A DNA stretch of 36,483 nucleotides from Armatimonadota bacterium (GTDB lineage Bacteria > Armatimonadota > JAAZEB01): positions 1 through 36,483 of the forward strand of contig JAAZEB010000096.1 of assembly GCA_012512505.1 (NCBI GenBank), read 5' to 3'. The notes beneath the pieces were generated by a model that did no database searches, was not told the DNA's origin, and saw only the letters and a list, made by a program, of their open reading frames with translations. Within the stretch, counting starts at the first letter, position 1; every line of letters begins with the position of its first letter. Made by a program: the position numbers and the translations under genes. Below are positions 31,413-36,483 of this stretch, piece by piece.

Positions 31413-31975
31413 GGGGCGGCAACCCCCTCCAGAGCCTGCCGCAACAGCGCTCGGCCCCGGTGCAGGAAGGTGCGCACCGTGTTCAGCGGCACCTGCATCA
31501 CCACGGCGATCCCCTCGTAGCTCAGCTCTTCCATATGGTATAACAAAATGGCAACCCGGTAGCGTTCGGGGAGGGCCAGGATCGCGTCGTGGATCTCCTG
31601 GCGTTCCTCGCGCCGCAGCCAGTGCCGCTCCGGCTCGGCCGACAGATCCGGCAGCGGCAGCTCGTAAGCATCCTCGCCCTCGCCGATGATTAGCGGCACC
31701 GTCGGGAGGCGCTTCCGCCGCAGCGCTGAGGCGCAATGGTTGGTGGCGACGCGGTAGAGCCAGGGCGAGAAGCGCTGGGTGGCATCAAACGTATGCAGGC
31801 CCTGGTAAGCGCGCACGAACACCTCCTGCGCCAGGTCCTCGGCATCCTCGCGGTTGCCCACCAGGCGCAGGATGAGGTTGAAGATGCGCGCGCGATAGCG
31901 GTCGACCAGGAGCGCGTAGGCGCCCAGGTCACCCTCTCGGCACCGCTCCACCAGATACTCGTCCGTCGGGCTCAT
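31409..31975 (-). CDS. ECF RNA polymerase sigma factor
   Basis: 188 residues of sigma-70 family group 4. Region 2 is YLVERCREGDLGAYALLVDRYRARIFNLILRLVGNREDAEDLAQEVFVRAYQGL; region 4 is ILALPERYRVAILLYHMEELSYEGIAVVMQVPLNTVRTFLHRGRALLRQAL with the helix-turn-helix. A SigW-like promoter (32033-32061) precedes it, implying autoregulation. It is followed by a zinc anti-sigma factor and a membrane protein in one operon. Start 31975 has only a weak ribosome site (GAGA). Confidence 0.93.
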   Translation of the reverse strand: MSPTDEYLVERCREGDLGAYALLVDRYRARIFNLILRLVGNREDAEDLAQEVFVRAYQGLHTFDATQRFSPWLYRVATNHCASALRRKRLPTVPLIIGEGEDAYELPLPDLSAEPERHWLRREERQEIHDAILALPERYRVAILLYHMEELSYEGIAVVMQVPLNTVRTFLHRGRALLRQALEGVAAP

Positions 31976-32032
31976 GGGTGGTCTCGCCCGGGCGCCGCCG
32001 CGCCCTCCCCTCGCCGCTGCAACCTACCCTCT

Positions 32033-32061
32033 GTTACGCCGGCGCCGCCGGAGGAGTTTCA
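32033..32061 (-). promoter_or_regulatory. SigW/ECF-type autoregulatory promoter
   Basis: On the minus strand TGAAAC (32061-32056), 17-base spacer, CGTAAC (32038-32033). This matches the TGAAAC-N16/17-CGTA promoters used by Bacillus SigW-like ECF factors. It is about 58 bases upstream of the sigma gene start. Confidence 0.65.
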
Positions 32062-32077
32062 CCCTGTCCGGCGCGGC

Positions 32078-33226
32078 CTACGGCAGGAACTCCGCCATCA
32101 CGTCGTTGGCGAAGAGGAGCCCCTGGTGCGTCAGCGAAAGGCGCGCGTCGTCGGCGCGCAGGAGGCCGGCAGCTACCAGGCGGCGGATCTGCTCTCCATA
32201 GACCGCCTCCGGGGGCACGCCGAAGCGCTCGCGGAAGCGGGCGTGCTCCATCCCCTCCAGCAGGCGCAGGCCCACCATCATCGTCTCGCCCATCTCCAGG
32301 GCCCCCTCGATGCGTTCCGCTGTTTCCACCGGGCGCTCTCCCCGGGCCACTGCCTCCAGGTAGCGCGACAGCGAGCGCACGTTCGCCGCGCGCACCCCGC
32401 CCAGGTAGCTCACCGCCGACGGACCAAAGCCAAGGTAAGGCTCGTTCCGCCAGTAGATCTGGTTGTGCCGGCTGCGTTGGCCCGGCCGGGCAAAGTTAGA
32501 GACCTCGTAGTGCTCGTAGCCGGCGGCCGTCAGCACGGCGATCCCCGCCTCGAACATCGCTACGTCGGTCTCCTCAGTGGGCAGGGAGAGCCGACCCTCG
32601 CGCTGCCAGGTCGCGAACGGAGTGTCCGGCTCCACAATCAGGCTGTAGGCGGAGAGGTGCTCCGGCTGCAGCGCCACGGCGCGGCGCAAGGTGTCGTGCC
32701 AACTGGCGAGCGTCTGCCCTGGAAGGCCAAACATCAGGTCAAGGCTCAGGCTATCGAACCCGGTCGCGCGCAGCAGCGACACGGCGGCCTCCGCCTCCGC
32801 GGCGGTGTGGATCCGGCCGAGGGCGCGCAGCTCCGCGTCGTTAAAGCTCTGCACGCCGAGGCTGACGCGGTTGACGCCAAGCTCGCGGAACGCCCGCGCC
32901 TTCTCGCGGTCCAGCGTGCCCGGGTTGCTTTCGAGGGTGATCTCGGCCTGGGGGGCAACGCGGAAGCACGCCCGCGCCGTCTCCAGGATGCGCCCCAACT
33001 GCGCCGGGCTCAGCAGCGAGGGCGTGCCGCCGCCGAGGAAGATCGTGGGGGCATCCAGGGGGCCAAGCGAGGCGTGCGCCCGCGCGGCGATTTCCATCTC
33101 GCGGCAGACAGCATCGACGAACGCCTCTTCGAGGCCGCGCCCATCGGCCATCGGCAGCGAGTAGAAGTCGCAGTAATGGCACTTCCGCACGCAGAACGGT
33201 ACGTGAATGTAGAGGCCCACCTCCAT
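32078..33226 (-). CDS. hemW: Radical SAM heme chaperone HemW
   Basis: 382 residues. HemW is a heme-binding radical SAM protein that delivers heme, formerly named coproporphyrinogen oxidase-like. The cluster motif is CX3CX2C at C12, C16 and C19 (FCVRKCHYC). The HNQIYW motif typical of HemW (not HemN) is present (SRHNQIYWRNEPYLGFG), as are LGGGTPSLL and LGVQSF. The start is 33226: the -10 box TATAAT (33238-33233) ends only six bases before this ATG, so the mRNA would be leaderless. The upstream in-frame codons lie in the promoter. Confidence 0.93.
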   Translation of the reverse strand: MEVGLYIHVPFCVRKCHYCDFYSLPMADGRGLEEAFVDAVCREMEIAARAHASLGPLDAPTIFLGGGTPSLLSPAQLGRILETARACFRVAPQAEITLESNPGTLDREKARAFRELGVNRVSLGVQSFNDAELRALGRIHTAAEAEAAVSLLRATGFDSLSLDLMFGLPGQTLASWHDTLRRAVALQPEHLSAYSLIVEPDTPFATWQREGRLSLPTEETDVAMFEAGIAVLTAAGYEHYEVSNFARPGQRSRHNQIYWRNEPYLGFGPSAVSYLGGVRAANVRSLSRYLEAVARGERPVETAERIEGALEMGETMMVGLRLLEGMEHARFRERFGVPPEAVYGEQIRRLVAAGLLRADDARLSLTHQGLLFANDVMAEFLP

Positions 33227-33232
33227 GCCGCC

Positions 33233-33238
33233 ATTATA
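33233..33238 (-). promoter_or_regulatory. Promoter of hemW placing the start at +1
   Basis: TATAAT with TGC before it (extended -10); -35 weak. The distance from the -10 to the ATG is six bases, so transcription would begin at or next to the start codon. The 18 codons upstream in frame would overlap this box and are discounted. Confidence 0.65.
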
Positions 33239-33316
33239 GCACAGAGCGGAGCCGTTCCGGGAACCTTGGGGGTGGGCCATCAGCGCCGGCTGGGGCCTGG
33301 CACGGCGCTGAACCGC

Positions 33317-34420
33317 TCACGCCGGGATCGTCTCCGGGCGGGCGTAGCGGCCGAAGAGGGCGCCCCACTCGGTGGCGAGAATCTGCCGGACACGGCGCTT
33401 GCCGATGAACGGATACCAGTAGCCGTCGTGGTAAGCGCGTGAGGCAAGGAAGGACCAGGGCACCAGCCAGGTACGCAGCAGCAAGTGCTCCAGCGGCTTC
33501 AGTGGGCCATGGTAGATCAGCTTCTGGCCGCGGCTGGCAAACGTCTCCCGCTGGTGGTTGAAGTGCCAGTTCACTTCGCTGATGTCCGCGCCGACGACCT
33601 CGATCTCCTTGGGATCGCCCACCCCCAGGCCGTCCTCGTGCGCCAGGCGAATGAAGTCGAACCGCATCGGGTCGAAGCCCATTAGCTTGGCCTCGATGGC
33701 GTCAATCGCCACCTGGTCGGCGCTGGCGAGGATCGTGTTCTTCACGTGGGGCACCATGGCACGCGGCCCGGGGCCATCGCCGGCGATGGTGCCATCCATC
33801 ACCGCGAACAGGCCGGGGTGGATCTCCTGCTGGATCGCCAGCAGGTCTACCAGCGTTTCGTGAATGACGGCGTGCGTCCAGTGGCGGTTCTCCCGCAGCA
33901 GGCCGCCGAAAGCGTTCTTCATCGCCCCGGTAATGCCGGTGAAGACGTGCGTTTTCGTCGTCGGCAGGTGGATTGCGTTGCGGCCGATGAACAGCCCCGG
34001 GATCAGGATGCCATCGGGGAAGACCTGGTGCAGCACCCGCATTCGCGCCCGCGGCTGGTAGTTGACCCACTCCACCCCGGGCTCGTAGAGGTAGGTGAAT
34101 TCCAGCCCGTGCTTCTCGACCACCGGGCTGAGGTGGTTGCGGCGCGCGCCCACCTTCGGATCGACCACCACGGTGCGGTTTTGGGCCGGGATCAGGTTCT
34201 GGTAGCCCGCCTCCTTCAGCTTGCGGATCACGCCGTCGAACTGCCAGGGCGTGGTGGAGCAGCCGGGGTAGTAGTGGTGCCAGGAGATGTTAATCTTCAG
34301 CAGGGTATCGTTTGCCACCGGAAGGTGCTGCCGCATCCCCGCCAGCTCCATCAGCCGGCCGTAGTCTTCCACCACCGTCTCCGGCGTGGTCTGCAGCACC
34401 GCTACCGTCGCTCTTGCCAT
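33317..34420 (-). CDS. DUF362 domain protein
   Basis: 367 residues. LLKINISWHHYYPGCSTTPWQFDGVIRKLKEAG opens the DUF362 fold, and PTTKTHVFTGITGAMKNAFGGLLRENRHWTH and FAVMDGTIAGDGPGPRAM are its hallmarks. DUF362 proteins are widespread, often linked to iron-sulfur or anaerobic metabolism, but this one lacks the ferredoxin-type cysteine motif, so only the core domain is present. The start at 34420 has GGAGG eight bases upstream. It follows the methyltransferase after a 215-base gap with a possible short stem-loop; no clear promoter was seen. Role unknown. Confidence 0.75.
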   Translation of the reverse strand: MARATVAVLQTTPETVVEDYGRLMELAGMRQHLPVANDTLLKINISWHHYYPGCSTTPWQFDGVIRKLKEAGYQNLIPAQNRTVVVDPKVGARRNHLSPVVEKHGLEFTYLYEPGVEWVNYQPRARMRVLHQVFPDGILIPGLFIGRNAIHLPTTKTHVFTGITGAMKNAFGGLLRENRHWTHAVIHETLVDLLAIQQEIHPGLFAVMDGTIAGDGPGPRAMVPHVKNTILASADQVAIDAIEAKLMGFDPMRFDFIRLAHEDGLGVGDPKEIEVVGADISEVNWHFNHQRETFASRGQKLIYHGPLKPLEHLLLRTWLVPWSFLASRAYHDGYWYPFIGKRRVRQILATEWGALFGRYARPETIPA

Positions 34421-34635
34421 CGCGGGACCTCCAAGGGCATCTATGCAATACTTGGGAACCACACCAACAGCGTGCCGCGCGCGGGACCCTCCCCGCCGCG
34501 GAAAAGCTCACCCAACCAAGGGGCCATGTTACCAAGGGCGCACCGCGTTTGGTCCACCACCACCCCAAGGCCACCCCGGTCCATAGACCCCAAACGCAGA
34601 ACGGGGTTCCCCCCACGCCGACCGGGGCAACCGGA

Positions 34636-35388
34636 TCAGGGCGAGCCCGGTCGCTCCGCCGGCCGGGCCACACAGAGGAGCGAGGTGCCGATGGGCAGGT
34701 TGGCGGTGCCAAGGAATGCGGCCTCCAGGCGCAGATAGCCGAGGAACGCCGCGTTCAGCGGGCCGGCCACCATCCCCAGGTCTGCCTTGGGCGCCCGCCC
34801 GCGCCCCCAGCGGCGCCGCAGGCTGCGGATCGCCAGGGCCGGCAGGAAGAACGCGGCGTAGCCGTAGGTCAGTCGGGTCACCGTCAGCCCGGCGGCCTCC
34901 ACGTGCTGCCGCAGCAGCCGGGCCGTGTAGCGCCGCCGATGCGCCAGCGCCACGTCGTGGTCGCTCCACAACAGCGGGTGAGCCGGCACGCTGAGCACCA
35001 CGCTGCCGCCGGGGGCACACACCCGGCCCATCTCCCGCAAGGCCGCCACCGGGTCGTCCAGGTGCTCGACCACGTCCAGGGCGGTGACCACGGCGAAGGT
35101 GCCATCGGCAAACGCCAGGCGCTGTGCGTCGCAGGCACACACCCGCCGGCAGCCGCGCTGAGCAGTGTAGGCCAACGCCGCGGCGGCCAGGTCTACGCCG
35201 ACCGGCTTCCCGAAGCGCGCCAGCGCCGCCAGGGTTGCCCCCGTTCCGCACCCCACGTCCAGAATGAGGGCCTCGCCGCCAGGGCGCGCCACCTGCCGTA
35301 GCAGGGCCTGCACCAGCAGGCGTTTGCCGGCAAACCACCAGTTGCGGTCCTCCACAGCCCGCATACGGTGGTATTCTTGTTCGTTCAT
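34636..35388 (-). CDS. Class I SAM-dependent methyltransferase
   Basis: 250 residues from ATG 35388 (MNEQEYHRM). Motif I is ILDVGCGTG, then ALDVVEHLDDPVAAL and GGSVVLSVPAHPLLWSDHDVALAHRRRYTARLL, typical of the methyltransferase_11/UbiE-like group often acting on lipid or polysaccharide intermediates. Two more in-frame ATGs lie at 35394 and 35400, the last inside the -10 box. The promoter at 35399-35428 makes the transcript leaderless or carry at most a few bases, with 35394 as a possible start. Substrate unknown. Confidence 0.85.
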   Translation of the reverse strand: MNEQEYHRMRAVEDRNWWFAGKRLLVQALLRQVARPGGEALILDVGCGTGATLAALARFGKPVGVDLAAAALAYTAQRGCRRVCACDAQRLAFADGTFAVVTALDVVEHLDDPVAALREMGRVCAPGGSVVLSVPAHPLLWSDHDVALAHRRRYTARLLRQHVEAAGLTVTRLTYGYAAFFLPALAIRSLRRRWGRGRAPKADLGMVAGPLNAAFLGYLRLEAAFLGTANLPIGTSLLCVARPAERPGSP

Positions 35389-35398
35389 CGCCATCACC

Positions 35399-35428
35399 AT
35401 TATACCCTGAGCGGCCTCCCAGCGTCAA
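35399..35428 (-). promoter_or_regulatory. Strong promoter of the methyltransferase (near-leaderless)
   Basis: On the minus strand TTGACG (35428-35423), 18-base spacer, TATAAT (35404-35399). The predicted start near 35392 falls between two in-frame ATGs (35394 and 35388), leaving no room for a ribosome site. Confidence 0.8.
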
Positions 35429-35515
35429 AGCGGCGTGATTCGGCGCGTGGGGAGAGCAGGGCCGGGGGAAAAGGTCTGCCTGGGGATCGGGGGGTGGAGG
35501 GCGAACGCGAAGGCG

Positions 35516-36214
35516 CTACTCGCCGGTACGGAAGCGGTAGCCGACGCCCGGCTCGGTGAGGATGTAGCGGGGGCGAGAGGTGTCCGCCTCGATCTTGTGC
35601 CGAAGCTGGCTGATGAAGACGCGCAGGTACTCCGGCTGCGCGCCGTAACGGTTGCCCCACACCGCCTTGAGCAGCATGTTGTGCGTCAGCACCCGGTCGG
35701 CGTTGTCGACGAGGTACTTCAGCAGCGCGTACTCGGTGGGGGTCAGCCGCACCTCCTCCCCACGTAAGGTGACGACGCGGCGATGGAAATCGATGTGCAA
35801 CTCCCCGGTGGTAAAGGTGGCGCCAGGGGGAGCATCTCCTTCGGCCTGGATGCCGGCACGCCGCAGCGCGGAGCGGATTCGCGCCAGCACCTCTTCCAGG
35901 CCAAACGGTTTGGTCACGTAGTCATCGGCGCCCAGGTCCAGCGCCTGCACCTTGGCCTGCTCCTCTCCACGGGCGGAGAGGATGATGATCGGCACCTGCG
36001 ACCATTCGCGGATGCGGCGGGTGAACTCCAGGCCGTCCAGGACCGGCATCAGCAGGTCGAGGAGGATCACGTCGGGCGGGCAGGCGGCGGCGAGGTCGAG
36101 GCCCTCCTCGCCGTTGGCAGCCGTGGTCACGTCGTAGCCGCGGGCGGTGAGGTTGCGGCGCAGGGCACGCCGCATCTGTTCCTCGTCGTCCACTACGAGC
36201 ACGCGCTTCTTCAT
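35516..36214 (-). CDS. OmpR/KdpE-family response regulator
   Basis: 232 residues: receiver domain (D10, phospho-acceptor D53 in LLDLLMP, K102) and a winged-helix output with LTPTEYALLKYLVDNADRVLTHNMLLKAVWG and YLRVFISQLRHKIEADTSRPRYILTEPGVGYRF. The C-terminal segment is strongly KdpE-like, which would regulate a high-affinity K+ pump, but no kdp genes or sensor kinase are present, so assignment stops at family level. Start 36214 has AGGA upstream; promoter at 36313-36342. An insertion sequence lies directly upstream. Confidence 0.9.
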   Translation of the reverse strand: MKKRVLVVDDEEQMRRALRRNLTARGYDVTTAANGEEGLDLAAACPPDVILLDLLMPVLDGLEFTRRIREWSQVPIIILSARGEEQAKVQALDLGADDYVTKPFGLEEVLARIRSALRRAGIQAEGDAPPGATFTTGELHIDFHRRVVTLRGEEVRLTPTEYALLKYLVDNADRVLTHNMLLKAVWGNRYGAQPEYLRVFISQLRHKIEADTSRPRYILTEPGVGYRFRTGE

Positions 36215-36312
36215 CAGCCGGATCCTGATTCGCGGGCAGGCCCGCTCGGCGAGCACCGGTCAGCGTGGGGGGGCGCCAGGCGCAGACGGCCGGCTCTATG
36301 CCAGCCGGGCGG

Positions 36313-36342
36313 ATTCTACCACACGCGTGCCACCCCTGTCAA
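36313..36342 (-). promoter_or_regulatory. SigA promoter of the KdpE-like gene
   Basis: On the minus strand TTGACA (36342-36337), 18-base spacer, TAGAAT (36318-36313), preceded by TGG as extended -10. About 17 bases separate the -35 from the apparent end of the insertion sequence. Confidence 0.75.
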
Positions 36343-36358
36343 ACAAATGAAAACGCCC

Positions 36359-36483
36359 GTGTCACTGCTCAGTGAAAAGTTCCATGGTTGTTGCTCAGTG
36401 ACTTTTTCCATACCCTATGGGTATGGAGAGCATCACCTTGAGCAAGGAACAACAGCGCAGGCTGGAGATTATCCACCGCGTGC
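36359..36483 (+). mobile_element. Left end of an insertion sequence (ISNCY-like)
   Basis: Begins with TGTCACTGCTCAGTG; contains two imperfect 21-bp direct repeats (36365-36385 and 36391-36411, sharing TGCTCAGTGA and TTCCAT), likely transposase binding sites, then a 19-base palindrome over the transposase start. The element runs past the window. Confidence 0.7.
36423..36483 (+). CDS. Transposase, 5' end only (ISNCY-type)
   Basis: Twenty codons are visible, starting MESITLSKEQQRRLEII and continuing HRV, which resembles the opening of ISNCY-type transposases (ITL...E..R.E.I..L..G...). The remainder lies outside the window, so the family and DDE motif cannot be verified. The ATG is within the right arm of CCATACCC-tat-GGGTATGG (36408-36426). 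Confidence 0.6.
   Translation, partial: MESITLSKEQQRRLEIIHRV

Noticed and set aside
29644-31422. 592-codon minus-strand frame over the rho promoter and sigma operon
   Set aside because: Out-of-frame relative to rho, anti-sigma and the membrane protein, Gly/Arg-rich with no motif.
35516-36214. Assignment as KdpE of a kdp potassium system
   Set aside because: The C-terminal signature fits KdpE, but no kdpD or kdpFABC lies in view, so only the family is claimed.
1440-36350. tRNA or rRNA genes
   Set aside because: No T-loop GGTTCGA-type motifs with matching acceptor stems and no rRNA-like stretches were seen on either strand by eye.

Overview
The window is GC-rich (roughly two thirds G+C) bacterial chromosome carrying about 36 genes on both strands, with short intergenic regions and many 4-base ATGA stop/start overlaps. 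Several gene types point to Armatimonadota or a nearby Terrabacteria lineage: a DUF1559-type pseudopilin, a DUF6785-like giant membrane protein, URO-D-like, GH38-like, DUF362 and FAD-oxidoreductase genes, split GcvPA/GcvPB, and an archaeal-type (group III) chaperonin in a bacterial operon. The lineage is an inference from gene content; there is no rRNA or marker set here to prove it.

Layout. 1-3.8 kb: a dispersed repeat, a spore-photoproduct-lyase-like radical SAM protein, a pseudopilin, HU with a clear terminator, and an RsbW-type kinase. 3.8-7.0 kb: a FAD oxidoreductase and a URO-D-like protein, divergently transcribed. 7.1-13.0 kb: one plus-strand operon with a STAS anti-anti-sigma protein coupled to gcvT, then gcvH, gcvPA (apparently started by CUG), gcvPB and lipM, i.e. 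the glycine cleavage system plus the octanoyltransferase that starts lipoylation of GcvH. 13.0-18.1 kb (minus): a GH38-like glycosidase, ClpS, and a single-domain response regulator with a small membrane protein. 18.1-23.6 kb (minus): a compact operon mtnP-mtnA-apt-hrcA-group III chaperonin-degenerate RsbW, joining methylthioadenosine/adenine salvage to a heat-shock repressor and an archaeal-like chaperonin. 23.8-27.5 kb (plus): a DUF6785-like membrane protein, an array of 80-bp tandem repeats, a protein with ssDNA-annealing-like features and a zinc motif, and an anchored secreted protein. 27.5-30.1 kb (minus): rho (short form)-queD-phosphoribosyltransferase. 30.2-33.2 kb (minus): ECF sigma factor/zinc anti-sigma/membrane protein operon with a SigW-like promoter, and hemW. 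33.3-36.2 kb (minus): DUF362 protein, a methyltransferase and a KdpE-like regulator. The right edge enters an insertion sequence (ISNCY-like transposase start).

Regulatory signals are unusually readable. At least six promoters share a TTGAC-type -35, an 18-base spacer and a TATAAT-like -10, often preceded by TGN. Two minus-strand genes (hemW and the methyltransferase) start at or within about 11 bases of their -10 box, predicting leaderless or nearly leaderless mRNAs. Two RsbW-like proteins, one STAS protein, an ECF sigma/anti-sigma pair and HrcA make this a stress-regulation-rich segment.

The most interesting candidate system is the salvage/HrcA/group III chaperonin/degenerate RsbW operon, which contains a perfect 14-bp-stem hairpin between hrcA and the chaperonin gene. 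No tRNA, rRNA or CRISPR array was seen.
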